From positions 62,001 to 126,000 of the forward strand of contig NZ_RYYR01000002.1 in assembly GCF_003977595.1 (NCBI RefSeq): 64,000 nt of DNA, read 5' to 3'. Shown piece after piece: positions 51,700 to 60,088 of the stretch (positions are counted from its first letter, which is position 1; every line of letters starts with the position of its first letter). Position numbers and translations under genes: made by a program. The DNA is from Lysinibacillus antri (GTDB lineage Bacteria > Bacillota > Bacilli > Bacillales_A > Planococcaceae). The notes below the pieces were generated by a model. That model worked only from the letters and a program-made list of their open reading frames with translations. It searched no databases and had not been told where the DNA came from.

Positions 51700-53013
51700 C
51701 TATACCTCCTTAAACGATTCTGCATTATGACCTTTTAGAGATGCTACTTCATAATCATCTAAGCCGTACCAAATTGCAGAAAGAGTATGTGGATCAATGT
51801 TAAATTCATCTTCACTAACTTCTCCGTGTGCATCTTGTTTAAATGTTAAAGTTTTTAGCTCACGGATTGTGTTAATGCATTCATTTGAACAGATGATTTT
51901 CTTAAATCGCTTCACTTTTTTAGTATATTGAGCCCTCGAACCTGCAAACTTTTTAGCTGGAAACATCTTAAAATGTTGTTGTCTAAAATAAGCGATCGTC
52001 TTTGGTTCTGCACTATCTGCCTTAATAACAATTTTCTTCAAATGTTCCAAGTCTTTCGCTAGTTCAACATCGGTTAACCCTTTTTTGTAATACTCCCAAA
52101 AGATGTACAAATATTTTTTCTCATGATCAATGGCCATTCGAATGACTGCATTGTAAGAAGTCACAAAACCAAAGTCCATCCCATTTTTGAATAATGGTTT
52201 ATAAATACCTTTGATTGCCTTAATAACCTCTTCATGCGGCTGCACTTCAAATTGCGGGAACACTCGAATACCATTTACACCGAAACGACCTAAACGGGCA
52301 ATACGATGTAAATCTTGGTCATAACTACCGATTGCATCTAGTTCATCGATATACGATTGTGGAAGAAATAAGTTATCGTCTGCCGTTGAATGATGATAAT
52401 AAGTATCTCCAACTAAAATTGTGCGCTTTTCATAAAGTTCGTGGTCATCCAGAACAAAATAATCGTTAAGCTCATCTTTGAAGAAGTGTTTAAACGTCCA
52501 GTTATCTTCACCTATCGGATTGGTTGAAAGAATCATATGAAGTGACAAACTACGATGGCGCAAACGTCCAATCAATTCTTTGAAACCCTCATATTTGACC
52601 TCCGAACACTCTTCAAGCCAAATAATTGAGATGTCATGAATCGATTTTAGTTTTGCCGGTTTATCCATCCCTTTAAAGATGATTCGAGATCCATTCGAAA
52701 ACACAACCTCATAAGGACTTTCTTTCGCTCTCGCTTTACCTTTAGCAATTTTTTTGCGGCCAGATTCGTCCAACATATCCAAAGTTTCTAAAATGTCTTT
52801 GAATAGCGCAAAGGTACTGTCTTTATGAGTATCGTAAACTTCACGGATAACTAATATTTTGCGTTTCTCTTGTATTGCTTTAAGCACTAGTTTAAGCGCT
52901 ACATGATACGACTTACTGGAGCCATAACCACCAACAAGAAACTGAAACTTTTGGTTCCAATCAAATAAAAAATCCTCGAAATGAGGATTCACTTCCTTAT
53001 CGATAACAACCAT
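51700..53013 (-). CDS. Terminase large subunit, PBSX family
   Basis: The motor that packs DNA into heads and cuts it. The N-terminal ATPase has a Walker A GGYGSSKS at about 28-35 and Walker B with IIWLEECSE at about 130-138; the C-terminal RNase H-like nuclease begins around [14 protein letters not shown]. The 437-residue length fits the PBSX XtmB type, usually a headful (pac) packager. ATG 53013 shares a base with the stop of the small subunit. Confidence 0.96.
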   Translation of the reverse strand: MVVIDKEVNPHFEDFLFDWNQKFQFLVGGYGSSKSYHVALKLVLKAIQEKRKILVIREVYDTHKDSTFALFKDILETLDMLDESGRKKIAKGKARAKESPYEVVFSNGSRIIFKGMDKPAKLKSIHDISIIWLEECSEVKYEGFKELIGRLRHRSLSLHMILSTNPIGEDNWTFKHFFKDELNDYFVLDDHELYEKRTILVGDTYYHHSTADDNLFLPQSYIDELDAIGSYDQDLHRIARLGRFGVNGIRVFPQFEVQPHEEVIKAIKGIYKPLFKNGMDFGFVTSYNAVIRMAIDHEKKYLYIFWEYYKKGLTDVELAKDLEHLKKIVIKADSAEPKTIAYFRQQHFKMFPAKKFAGSRAQYTKKVKRFKKIICSNECINTIRELKTLTFKQDAHGEVSEDEFNIDPHTLSAIWYGLDDYEVASLKGHNAESFKEV

Positions 53014-53918
53014 CAATCTCTCGCCTCCTTACGACGGATAACGATTTCGACTGATTCTTCTTCACCGTTACCTTCGCTTAAGGATTCAATTTCAGCCTTT
53101 GTTCTATCAATGTTTAATTTGGCTTGTTCAGTTTGTAACTGCTTCAACTCACGCTCATTTAATAAATCCTTATGCTTCGATAAATATTCAAGCGCCTTCA
53201 TTTTGTCGGCTAATTTGACGGTTATACCATCCTTACCCTGTTTGACCTCGGTAACGAGTGTTCCATCGATTTCATCCGACTCATTTAAGTGAACGTAGTT
53301 GAACGAATAAGTTTTGACGTTCCCGTTCATATCCAATGCTGGTTGCCCATCCTCTTGGTACTCAATCTCTTCTTGACGACCAAACTTTACGTAATCAGTG
53401 ATATCGGCGAACAAGATGTCAATCCACTTTTGTATGAGTGTTCGCTCGTCTAAGAGCGCATCTTCCGTTAACCCATCTCGCACCCTTACTATTTCTGCAC
53501 GAATGTTAGGGTTTGCAAGGAGTTTAGAGCCTTCAGTTCTAGCTGTATCATATGCACAACCGTATGCTTTCTTATAAGCCTTTGTAGCATTCCAATACTT
53601 CACGTAATAACTAATAAAAAGTCGTTGCTTATCGGTAAATTCGTCACTCTCTAGCTCAATGACTTCTACCGATTCAACGACTTCTTTTTTCGTTTCAATA
53701 TTCTTGGAACTGCCCGTTTTGTTATTAGGAGCGCTCTTTTTCGATTTAGGAGCGCTCCCTTTCAATTCATCATCCCATTTGTCAGTGGCTTTCCATTTTC
53801 GAATAGTGCTACTAGTTACCTCGAATTGTTCAGCCAAATCAACTAATTTAATTTCACCCTGACTCTTTAACCAAATATTTTTAGCTTTATCCCTTCTAGG
53901 GTCTCTAGGTCTAGCCAC
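53013..53918 (-). CDS. Terminase small subunit
   Basis: The 301-residue protein recognises phage DNA for packaging. It has an N-terminal helix-turn-helix ([28 protein letters not shown]), a basic linker, then the Terminase_2 domain ([44 protein letters not shown]) and a long C-terminal tail for oligomerisation. It resembles PBSX XtmA. It starts at ATG 53918 and is the first gene of the late head block after a non-coding stretch of about 160 bases. Confidence 0.93.
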   Translation of the reverse strand: MARPRDPRRDKAKNIWLKSQGEIKLVDLAEQFEVTSSTIRKWKATDKWDDELKGSAPKSKKSAPNNKTGSSKNIETKKEVVESVEVIELESDEFTDKQRLFISYYVKYWNATKAYKKAYGCAYDTARTEGSKLLANPNIRAEIVRVRDGLTEDALLDERTLIQKWIDILFADITDYVKFGRQEEIEYQEDGQPALDMNGNVKTYSFNYVHLNESDEIDGTLVTEVKQGKDGITVKLADKMKALEYLSKHKDLLNERELKQLQTEQAKLNIDRTKAEIESLSEGNGEEESVEIVIRRKEARD

Positions 53919-54002
53919 CTCTCATAACACCACCTCCATAATTCATCGCATGTAAGTCATTCGTTTTGTGTATTTATATATCTTCCACAACTTTTAGTCT
54001 CA

Positions 54003-54065
54003 GCAGTAAGCACTATCTTTGGACATGAGTGGCAAAGGAATAAAACACTCGATAATGCTCACTGC
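54003..54065. repeat. Long hairpin upstream of the small terminase gene
   Basis: GCAGTAAGCACTATC (54003-54017) pairs with GATAATGCTCACTGC (54051-54065), 13 of 15 positions. GAGTG (54027-54031) pairs with CACTC (54046-54050) directly stacked inside. There is no T-run. It lies about 85 bases before the terS start, a place where packaging sites or late-operon control may lie. Confidence 0.6.
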
Positions 54066-54075
54066 TCAAAATAAA

Positions 54076-54207
54076 TCATTCGAGCATGGATTTGATCTTG
54101 CCGCCGCATTCACATACGTTTTTATAAACCTTGGTACCCGGTTTGCTCTTCTCATGATCTAACTCCGCAGGACGTTTGCACTTTTTACATTGCAATACAT
54201 ATCTCAT
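54076..54207 (-). CDS. Small zinc-ribbon protein
   Basis: A 43-residue protein (MRYVLQCKKCKRPAELDHEK..., ending GKIKSMLE) with C7-x2-C10 and a later CEC pair, a likely zinc site. ATG 54207 follows GAGGGAG. It lies alone between a terminator and the terminase block, which is a common place for small zinc proteins in phages. The function is unknown. Confidence 0.75.
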   Translation of the reverse strand: MRYVLQCKKCKRPAELDHEKSKPGTKVYKNVCECGGKIKSMLE

Positions 54208-54233
54208 AGAACTCCCTCACTTTAAAGGCATAA

Positions 54234-54269
54234 TAAAAAGCAACCACCCATCCTCATAAGTGGTCGCTT
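54234..54269 (-). terminator. Terminator before the zinc-ribbon gene
   Basis: AAGCAACCAC (54238-54247) pairs with GTGGTCGCTT (54260-54269) with one mismatch, and TTTTTATTA follows on the minus strand. It ends early transcripts from the right, so late genes probably need their own promoter or antitermination. Confidence 0.78.
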
Positions 54270-54276
54270 TCTTGTG

Positions 54277-54460
54277 TTGTGGTAAAAACCGTTATAGCAA
54301 TAAAGGCAACTGAGCCTTTCGTAAATTTGTAATTAAATTAAAAACCATATCCTAGATATATTAATGCATTTTATTTTTTGTATTTTTCGTATTTATATAT
54401 ATAACTAATATATTTAAAGAGATTATTTAATAAAAATCACCCCTCTCAAATACTGGGACG
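54277..54460. other. Very AT-rich non-coding stretch
   Basis: A run of AT-rich sequence with many ATATAT tracts and stops in all frames. No gene or clear sigma-A promoter is visible. A late promoter for a phage-specific activator is plausible, since the activator gene lies next to it. Confidence 0.45.
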
Positions 54461-54517
54461 GCCGTGTTGTCGCTTCTGCGATGTACGATTTCATCGCGTG
54501 TCGTCGGTCGTCTTTTT
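54461..54517. repeat. GC-rich hairpin in the AT-rich gap
   Basis: GACGGCCG and CGGTCGTC close the structure with one mismatch, and GCGATG/CATCGC pair inside. A T-rich tail (TTTTTCTCTTTTTTC) follows on the plus strand, where no gene exists. On the minus strand it follows the late regulator gene. Confidence 0.6.
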
Positions 54518-54603
54518 CTCTTTTTTCATTGAAGAAAATTATGGAAAGACCGAATGATTTACCGCACCGTCCTCCCTCACAGTATACAAATTTTTAATAG
54601 ATT

Positions 54604-55050
54604 CTACGAAACATTAGAAATATCGGAAATAGCGGAAATTTCGGAAATGCTTTTCGCTATTTTCCTTAAAATATTTCTAACCTGTCTATCGGTAATACCT
54701 TCAAGCTCAGCAATGTGTTTGGTTCTCATGCCCGATAACTTCCAATGCAAAACATTAACTTCTCTGCGTTTTTTAATATACGGTACTCGTTCGTCTATAA
54801 AATTAATTCTTTTCATAAAGTCTTTTTCCATAACACCCGACAAAATTTTATGCGCCCCAGAAAAAGCTTGTCTAAATGTTGGATCACCAGTGCCATTCCC
54901 TTTTGGCATTCCTAAATTATCATAGTCCGCAGTAACGCTATAACTGTATGGACTTTCTACATGTAGCCCTATTGCCCTTTTCATGTTGAAATAACTATCT
55001 ATAATCTCTAATACCTCTTCTGAACTGTAATAAATTTGCCCTTTGCCCAT
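54604..55050 (-). CDS. ArpU/RinA-like late transcription regulator
   Basis: A 148-residue protein with a C-terminal sigma-70 region 4-like helix-turn-helix (HWKLSGMRTKHIAELEGITDRQVRNILRKIAKSI in pieces, about 100-135), as in the ArpU/RinA late regulators placed upstream of terminase in Gram-positive phages. These activate the late operon. It starts at ATG 55050, with AGGAGGGC eight bases upstream; a longer frame covers that site. The end has a small repeat (ISEIS, ISDIS). Confidence 0.8.
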   Translation of the reverse strand: MGKGQIYYSSEEVLEIIDSYFNMKRAIGLHVESPYSYSVTADYDNLGMPKGNGTGDPTFRQAFSGAHKILSGVMEKDFMKRINFIDERVPYIKKRREVNVLHWKLSGMRTKHIAELEGITDRQVRNILRKIAKSISEISAISDISNVS

Positions 55051-55124
55051 ACCATGCCCTCCTGGTATAATATATTTGCGCATATATTTGAGGGCTGTGG
55101 CATAGGCTGCAGCTCTTTTTATTG

Positions 55125-55454
55125 CTACAGAAATTCAAAAATATTAGTTTGTTCCACCACTGGACTATCCGTAATTTTCCTCAAAGCAAATCCTGATGTG
55201 ATGATCTCCCATCCTTTTTCATTTCGAATGTGAAATTGTGTGCCTTCGATTTGTATAATCTTTGCTATTTGCCAATGCCCCCATACCTTTGTTTCAACCT
55301 TTTCACCGACTGAAAAACCAAAATCGTATGCAGCATGCAATTCACTCCATCTTGGAACTAACTTATTGCGTTCCTGATAATTTCGTACTTTTTCAAATTC
55401 GCGCATTTGATTACCGATCGATGTCATCTCAGCAAATATTTCATCATTCGTCAT
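55125..55454 (-). CDS. Phage protein of unknown function
   Basis: A 109-residue protein with a helical N-terminus and a beta-rich C-terminal half (FSVGEKVETKVWGHWQIAKIIQIEGTQFHI in pieces) like a small SH3 barrel. No family is recognised. Its ATG overlaps the stop of the small zinc-site gene by four bases. It is part of the middle-gene group before the late regulator. Confidence 0.68.
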   Translation of the reverse strand: MTNDEIFAEMTSIGNQMREFEKVRNYQERNKLVPRWSELHAAYDFGFSVGEKVETKVWGHWQIAKIIQIEGTQFHIRNEKGWEIITSGFALRKITDSPVVEQTNIFEFL

Positions 55455-55636
55455 ATACCAACCACTCGCCCTCTGACCGTTTCATTCAAGACCTTCCCAA
55501 TCTGTTGGAACTCATCATAAATCGCACAACCAGTGCACACCTTCACATCATTCTTGGCGTTTTTATTGATACATTCTTTGCAATGGATGGTAAAAAGCAT
55601 CTTTTGTCGCTTGCAGGCTTTTAGTCGCCTCGGCAT
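55451..55636 (-). CDS. Small cysteine-rich phage protein
   Basis: A 61-residue protein with HCKEC and CTGC pairs, suggesting a zinc site. ATG 55636 lies inside the end of the RusA gene (four-base overlap). It starts MPRRLKACKRQK and ends NETVRGRVVGI. Function unknown. Confidence 0.68.
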   Translation of the reverse strand: MPRRLKACKRQKMLFTIHCKECINKNAKNDVKVCTGCAIYDEFQQIGKVLNETVRGRVVGI

Positions 55637-55638
55637 GT

Positions 55639-56061
55639 CTATAACACCCATTCAACCGTCACTACTGCTCTAGGATTTTCGCTATACCATTTACGGGCTA
55701 CTAACTCAATAACTTGGCTATCGTCATGCCATAAAACCTTGCTCAGCCCGTCTTTAATGCCCTTTGCTAAGTTATCGATGTCTGGTTTGGTTGTTGGTCT
55801 TAATTTTCCTTCGCCAATTAATTTCATCTTTGGTCCTGTTTGTTTATCCTTTGGAATCTTTCGATAAACGTCGATTGTTAATTTGATTGGCTCAGTAATA
55901 AGTACATCTGGAGCATGTTGTGATGCAACTAGTCGAACAAACGATTTATAGTCTCGACTTTCTTGTGGATCCACTGCTTTCACACCATTACCAGCTCGAG
56001 AAAACTTTGGTCGTTGTTGCGCTTGAACGTCTCCTGGTATTTCGAATTGTATTTTGCCCAT
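55639..56061 (-). CDS. rusA: Holliday junction resolvase RusA
   Basis: RusA resolves four-way DNA junctions during phage recombination and packaging. The 140-residue protein has the typical start GKIQFEIPGDVQAQQRPKF and the metal-binding acidic residues in KPDIDNLAKGIKDGL and WHDDSQV. Size and motifs fit the lambdoid family. ATG 56061 follows GGGAGGG; an in-frame start eight codons earlier overlaps it. Confidence 0.93.
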   Translation of the reverse strand: MGKIQFEIPGDVQAQQRPKFSRAGNGVKAVDPQESRDYKSFVRLVASQHAPDVLITEPIKLTIDVYRKIPKDKQTGPKMKLIGEGKLRPTTKPDIDNLAKGIKDGLSKVLWHDDSQVIELVARKWYSENPRAVVTVEWVL

Positions 56062-56150
56062 GTTGCCCTCCCTTCCCTTACACATAAGCTATTAGTAAGA
56101 TAGTTACGTGCAAGGGTGTTTGTTTTGGTGTACTTTGGTCGAAGTGTGCA

Positions 56151-56336
56151 TTAAATCCATGCTCCATCTTTAATAATTTCATTACGTTCTTCTACTGTTA
56201 TTTCTTTTACTACACAACCGATGTTAATTAAGCGTCCTCTCATTGCCTTTGATTCTTCATCGCTTTGAACTCTTCTATCTATCAGGACTTGTGATTTACC
56301 AGAAGTTGTTGAAATTAAAAAATACGGTTTATCCAA
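56151..56336 (-). CDS. Small phage protein, unknown
   Basis: A 61-residue protein (MDKPYFLISTTSGKSQVLIDRRV...) starting at TTG 56336 after GAGAGGAGAG. It seems to be a small alpha/beta protein. No family is recognised; it lies between the methyltransferase and RusA genes. Confidence 0.6.
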   Translation of the reverse strand: MDKPYFLISTTSGKSQVLIDRRVQSDEESKAMRGRLINIGCVVKEITVEERNEIIKDGAWI

Positions 56337-56387
56337 AAAATTCTCTCCTCTCTTTTTTACTGCACAATTTGGCTCTTTCCCAAGTGT

Positions 56388-57365
56388 TCAGCAACTTAAT
56401 TCATGTATGAGCTCCAGCTGAACTTCACTTAATCGTTTTTTAGCAATCTCAATATACTTTTCATTAAGCTCAATACCAATAAAATTTCGAGAATGTTTCA
56501 ATGCTACTAATCCGGTAGTTCCCGAACCAAAGAATGGATCCATTACAACTCCATCAGTTGGACATCCTGCTAAAATACAAGGTTCAATTAAATCTTCCGG
56601 AAATGTTGCAAAGTGAGCTTCTTTTAAGGGTTTTGTTGATACTGTCCAAACAGACCTCTTATTTCGTTTATCCCGAATTGCTCTGAATGCTTCATTACCA
56701 TACTTACCTTCAAACGAACCTCTAGGTTTATCCTCTCTTTTCGCCTTTTGCGATGGTCCAAAAGCTCCTTCTGAACCTCTAACATCTAAAGTTCCATAAA
56801 TAGCCGGTTCTTTAATTAATTCGTTATCATAAAAGTATTTTTGATTTTTACTTAGTAAAAATAAATACTCATGAGATTTTGTCGGCCGATCAGTAACACT
56901 CTCAGGCATTGCGTTTGGTTTATTCCAGATAATGTCTTGTCGTAAATACCATCCGTCAGCTTGTAATGCAAACGCCACTCTCCACGGCAATCCAATTAAA
57001 TCTTTTGGTTTTAATCCTGTAGGAACATTATTAATCTTTGTTTCTACACCTTTAGGATCTGGTACATATACATGCTTTTGTTTATCCTTTTCGGACCATG
57101 CACCCTTCCCACTTCCTGCGTATGCATCCCCTAAATTGAGCCATAAAGTGCCATCGTCTTTTAGAATTCGTTTAACTTCTCGGAATACATCTACAAGAGC
57201 CACTACATATTCTTCAACTGAATTTTCAAGCCCAATTTGGCCATCTACTCCATAATCACGTAATCCCCAATACGGTGGACTGGTAACTACGGTATTCACA
57301 CTTTGTGAAGGCATGGTTTTTAGGACCTCAAGACAATGTCCTTGATAGATTTTATTAAGCTCCAA
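56388..57365 (-). CDS. DNA methyltransferase, beta class (SPPYW)
   Basis: The 325-residue enzyme has the catalytic SPPYW at residues 29-33, followed much later by the SAM-binding FGSGTTG at 279-285, the order of beta-class N4-cytosine or N6-adenine methyltransferases. It methylates phage DNA, probably against host restriction; no endonuclease partner is next to it. TTG 57365 is preferred because GGTGA lies four bases before it and MELNKIYQGHCLE is a typical start; a TTG at 57398 is possible. The target sequence cannot be told. Confidence 0.9.
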   Translation of the reverse strand: MELNKIYQGHCLEVLKTMPSQSVNTVVTSPPYWGLRDYGVDGQIGLENSVEEYVVALVDVFREVKRILKDDGTLWLNLGDAYAGSGKGAWSEKDKQKHVYVPDPKGVETKINNVPTGLKPKDLIGLPWRVAFALQADGWYLRQDIIWNKPNAMPESVTDRPTKSHEYLFLLSKNQKYFYDNELIKEPAIYGTLDVRGSEGAFGPSQKAKREDKPRGSFEGKYGNEAFRAIRDKRNKRSVWTVSTKPLKEAHFATFPEDLIEPCILAGCPTDGVVMDPFFGSGTTGLVALKHSRNFIGIELNEKYIEIAKKRLSEVQLELIHELSC

Positions 57366-57398
57366 ATCCTCACCTACTTCCTGAACAATTTGTCTCAA

Positions 57399-57590
57399 CT
57401 ATTCATCCAACTTAATCAACTGCAACCGATTATCGACCCCTTTTTTCGCCCTACGTCGATAAACACCTGATTGATAAAAGCGAATCGTTTCTGGGAGCAC
57501 ACCGCGGTCTTTAGCAATTTCACGAATCGTTCCAATTGCCACTAGTTGTTCACCTTTGTAAAGTGCATATTCCAATTGTTTACGTCCCAA
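57399..57590 (-). CDS. Small phage protein with possible helix-turn-helix
   Basis: A 63-residue protein with AIGTIREIAKDRGVLPETIRFYQSG, which looks like a helix-turn-helix, and a basic C-terminus. It starts at TTG 57590 with GAGGTGG seven bases upstream. It sits directly before the methyltransferase gene. Such short proteins are common in phage early regions; the function is unknown. Confidence 0.7.
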   Translation of the reverse strand: MGRKQLEYALYKGEQLVAIGTIREIAKDRGVLPETIRFYQSGVYRRRAKKGVDNRLQLIKLDE

Positions 57591-57602
57591 ATCAAAACCA
57601 CC

Positions 57603-58367
57603 TCAGCTAGATTTCCTTTTACGAAAATTATGAATACCTTTTTCTCTCAAGCGTTTTCGCCTATAACGAATATCGTGAATTTCCCTACCTAATTCCTCAG
57701 CGATTTCTTTATCTGGCAATCGTTGTTTATCCATATCCATTAACATATCAATTTCAATTTGAGTCCACGGCAATCGGTAGCGTTTTCGTTCTGCCACACC
57801 CTCGGAGACTAACTTTCGGTAGCGGGCTTTTACTGCTCTGACACTTCTTTCTAATGCTGAAGCAATAGTTTCGTACGCATCACCCTTCTTTAGACTGGAT
57901 AAAAGGAATTGATCTTCTACTGGTCTCCAAATCACATGATGACGTTTAATTGCTGCTTTTTGAGAATTTTTATAGGCTTCATCTAACCAACTCGGTTCGG
58001 GTATTAGTACACCCCGTTCCATTCTTGAAAAATCAATTAATTGCTTATGATTTTTTGCCCATGACCAAAACTCTCCAACATCGATAAAATAATAACTTTT
58101 TGAAAGGATTGCTTTTTGACGATATTTTAAGCCGGCTTCAAACCAACGTTTAATCGTGCGATTATTTACCTCTAGAAATTTAGAGAGTTCATGGAGCGTT
58201 ATATAACCGCCTGCCGTTAACATAGTTAGACCAAGTCTCCTTGCTTTACCAATAACCGCTATTTCTGTACGTTCAAGATGATTAGCGATTTTCGAAACAT
58301 GACATTTTCCAAAGTGAGCTTCTAAATAATCAATATCTTCTTGTGTCCATGATTTTAGGTGTGACAT
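57603..58367 (-). CDS. Multi-domain DNA-binding protein with three Myb-like repeats
   Basis: The 254-residue protein contains three similar tryptophan-led helical units: SWTQEDIDYLEAHFGK (about 6-21), WRPVEDQFLLSSLKKG (about 147-162) and PWTQIEIDMLMDMDKQ (about 200-215), each followed by a likely recognition helix. Between the first and second lies a MerR or excisionase-like unit (GYITLHELSKFLEVNNRTIKRWFEAG). Combining these is unusual. ATG 58367 follows GAGGTGAT. It probably regulates or organises phage DNA. Confidence 0.8.
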   Translation of the reverse strand: MSHLKSWTQEDIDYLEAHFGKCHVSKIANHLERTEIAVIGKARRLGLTMLTAGGYITLHELSKFLEVNNRTIKRWFEAGLKYRQKAILSKSYYFIDVGEFWSWAKNHKQLIDFSRMERGVLIPEPSWLDEAYKNSQKAAIKRHHVIWRPVEDQFLLSSLKKGDAYETIASALERSVRAVKARYRKLVSEGVAERKRYRLPWTQIEIDMLMDMDKQRLPDKEIAEELGREIHDIRYRRKRLREKGIHNFRKRKSS

Positions 58368-58376
58368 GTAATCACC

Positions 58377-58895
58377 TCAATAACCAGTGTTTTGTCTTCT
58401 GTGATTTTCTGAATTCTTTTCGAAATATGCAGCTTCGATTTCGTCCCAAGTGAAACCTAGCATTTCAGTTAAAACAGCAAACCTAGTCATTACCACGCTG
58501 TAGCCTTCATCGATTTCGCCATAATTCCATAAATCAGTGAAATCACTTATTAAGGCAATTATTTGATCAGTAATGCTGTCATAGATGCAATATTGATTTC
58601 TTTCAATACTTTCTTTTTCAAAAATACAGATACTTTCTAAACCTTTACGGTGATGAACCATGTTACCGATTGCTAACAAGAAACTTAAAACATCTGCTAT
58701 TTCACCACGTAACCCCGGTTTAGATTGTTTATTCACTTTCCAATGCTTGAATCCTTGCCATTCGTTACTCATTTCACCTAATTCAACGATTAAAGCAAGA
58801 ATCATATTATTTAGCGGCACATCTTTTAAACCTTGTGTATTGACAATGTGCTCGTCCAGAACTCGTTGTGCTTTGAACAATTTTTGTAATTCCAT
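58377..58895 (-). CDS. Dimeric dUTPase (MazG-like all-alpha fold)
   Basis: The enzyme hydrolyses dUTP to keep uracil out of phage DNA. The 172-residue helical protein shows the metal-binding pairs of the family in ELGEMSNEW (residues about 38-46) and EIADVLSF (about 65-72). It has the size of dUTPase_2 proteins from Gram-positive phages. It lies between ssb and the DNA-binding protein. A general MazG-type pyrophosphatase cannot be excluded. Confidence 0.88.
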   Translation of the reverse strand: MELQKLFKAQRVLDEHIVNTQGLKDVPLNNMILALIVELGEMSNEWQGFKHWKVNKQSKPGLRGEIADVLSFLLAIGNMVHHRKGLESICIFEKESIERNQYCIYDSITDQIIALISDFTDLWNYGEIDEGYSVVMTRFAVLTEMLGFTWDEIEAAYFEKNSENHRRQNTGY

Positions 58896-58931
58896 ATTTA
58901 CGCTCCTAAATTTTATTATTCAGACGGCAAG

Positions 58932-59483
58932 CTATCCCACTTGCCGGAAATTAAAAGGGAGATCATCTTCTTTCACTTCAATCGACCTACCATTTGCAAA
59001 CGGATCTTCATCTACCCTCGAATAATTTTGTTGAGAATTGAACTGTCCTGAATTTCCATACTGTTGATTCTGACCGCCATATTGCCCTGTATTTGCGTTA
59101 TTTGGTTGAGATTGATAATTTGTACTAGGTTGATAGTTTGGAGCTGAATTTGAGCTATCTGCGTTGTTTCTCGGCTCTAAAAATTGAATTGAGTCTGCGA
59201 TAACATCAGTAGTAAAAATTCTTTTCCCATCTTGCCCCTCAAAGCTGCCTGTCTGAATACGACCTTCAACACCTATCAAATTCCCTTTCTTCTGAAAGTT
59301 TGCTAAGTTTTCCGCTTGTTTTCTCCAAGCAATACAGCCAATAAAGTCAGCTTCATTTTGACCTTCGTTTTTGAATGGTCTATTTACCGCTACTGTGAAC
59401 CTTGTCATTGGAACTCCACTGGGTGTATATCGAAGTTCAGGATCTTTTGTAAGACGGCCGACTAATACGACACGATTAATCAT
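58932..59483 (-). CDS. ssb: Single-stranded DNA-binding protein with extended C-terminus
   Basis: SSB coats single-stranded DNA in phage replication and recombination. The 183-residue protein has the OB-fold (INRVVLVGRLTKDPELRYTPSG, GRIQTGSFEGQDGKRIFTTDV in part) and a Gln/Asn-rich linker. The acidic tip VKEDDLPF is not the end: six more residues NFRQVG follow, whereas SSB normally ends at the final Phe. ATG 59483 overlaps the end of the lipoprotein gene by eight bases. Confidence 0.95.
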   Translation of the reverse strand: MINRVVLVGRLTKDPELRYTPSGVPMTRFTVAVNRPFKNEGQNEADFIGCIAWRKQAENLANFQKKGNLIGVEGRIQTGSFEGQDGKRIFTTDVIADSIQFLEPRNNADSSNSAPNYQPSTNYQSQPNNANTGQYGGQNQQYGNSGQFNSQQNYSRVDEDPFANGRSIEVKEDDLPFNFRQVG

Positions 59484-59679
59484 CTTCTTCCTCCTCATAG
59501 ATGCTAATTTCTAGGTCCATATCCGGATTTTCAACCTCCAACGTATCTGCAATGATTTCTTCTATTTGCGATACTGGTCGAAGCTGACCGTTGTAGTAGA
59601 TTTCTTGTTCCTGAAACTCGCAAGCTATTAAAATCACTGAAACGATTAACAACACAATCAGTAATGCCACTTTCTTCAC
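59476..59679 (-). CDS. Small phage lipoprotein
   Basis: A 67-residue protein starting at GTG 59679: KKVALLIVLLIVSVILIAC ends in an LIAC lipobox, so it should be lipid-anchored outside the membrane, with an acidic tail ending EEEEDD. The GTGA overlap with the 31-residue gene upstream supports this start. Lipoproteins in phage early or lysogenic regions may exclude superinfecting phages (for example Ltp of TP-J34); this is an inference. Confidence 0.75.
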   Translation of the reverse strand: MKKVALLIVLLIVSVILIACEFQEQEIYYNGQLRPVSQIEEIIADTLEVENPDMDLEISIYEEEEDD

Positions 59680-59771
59680 TTCTTCCTCATCCCTTCCCAT
59701 TCGGCTGTAATTAATATAATTGCGCCCCATAACACGACTGCAGCACAGATAATGTTTAATGCTGCGTTCAT
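59676..59771 (-). CDS. 31-residue membrane peptide
   Basis: ATG 59771 opens 31 codons (MNAALNIICAAVVLWGAIIL..., ending EGMRKK) after a GAGGTGG site. It is one membrane helix with a charged end. Its stop overlaps the lipoprotein start by four bases (GTGA), so the two genes are translationally coupled and may act together. Confidence 0.68.
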   Translation of the reverse strand: MNAALNIICAAVVLWGAIILITAEWEGMRKK

Positions 59772-59773
59772 TT

Positions 59774-60088
59774 TTAAACCACCTCACCACATATGCAACA
59801 TTCTGTATGGGATGGCTCTTTTACATAATCTTCTCCAGCAATTGTTTTCCAAATCTCATCAGTGATTGGATGATGACATTTCCCGGATTCTATAAACTGC
59901 TTACGTCTTTCGCCTTTGCGTTCATTTTCATATTTGCAGCGAGGACACACCAAATATTCACAAGCGAATATTTCACCAAATTCTTTTAATACATTTCGTT
60001 CGATATAATAAATTTCACCTTTTACAAACGACTTATTGCAACATATACAAGTGCGGTTTAATCTTCTAGAGGCTACCTTACGTTTCAC
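59774..60088 (-). CDS. Phage zinc-finger-like protein
   Basis: A 104-residue protein with TCICC near residue 14, CPRC near 48, a CHH segment and a final CCICG, suggesting two zinc sites. GTG 60088 overlaps the preceding stop by four bases (GTGA). It starts MKRKVASRRLN. Unknown function; common kind of early phage protein. Confidence 0.72.
   Translation of the reverse strand: MKRKVASRRLNRTCICCNKSFVKGEIYYIERNVLKEFGEIFACEYLVCPRCKYENERKGERRKQFIESGKCHHPITDEIWKTIAGEDYVKEPSHTECCICGEVV

Noticed and set aside
54554-54925. 123-codon plus-strand frame opposite the late regulator
   Set aside because: The minus-strand gene has a clear helix-turn-helix and ribosome site; the plus-strand frame has neither.
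56388-57365. Restriction-modification system
   Set aside because: A methyltransferase is clear, but no endonuclease or specificity gene lies beside it, so it is treated as an orphan phage methylase.
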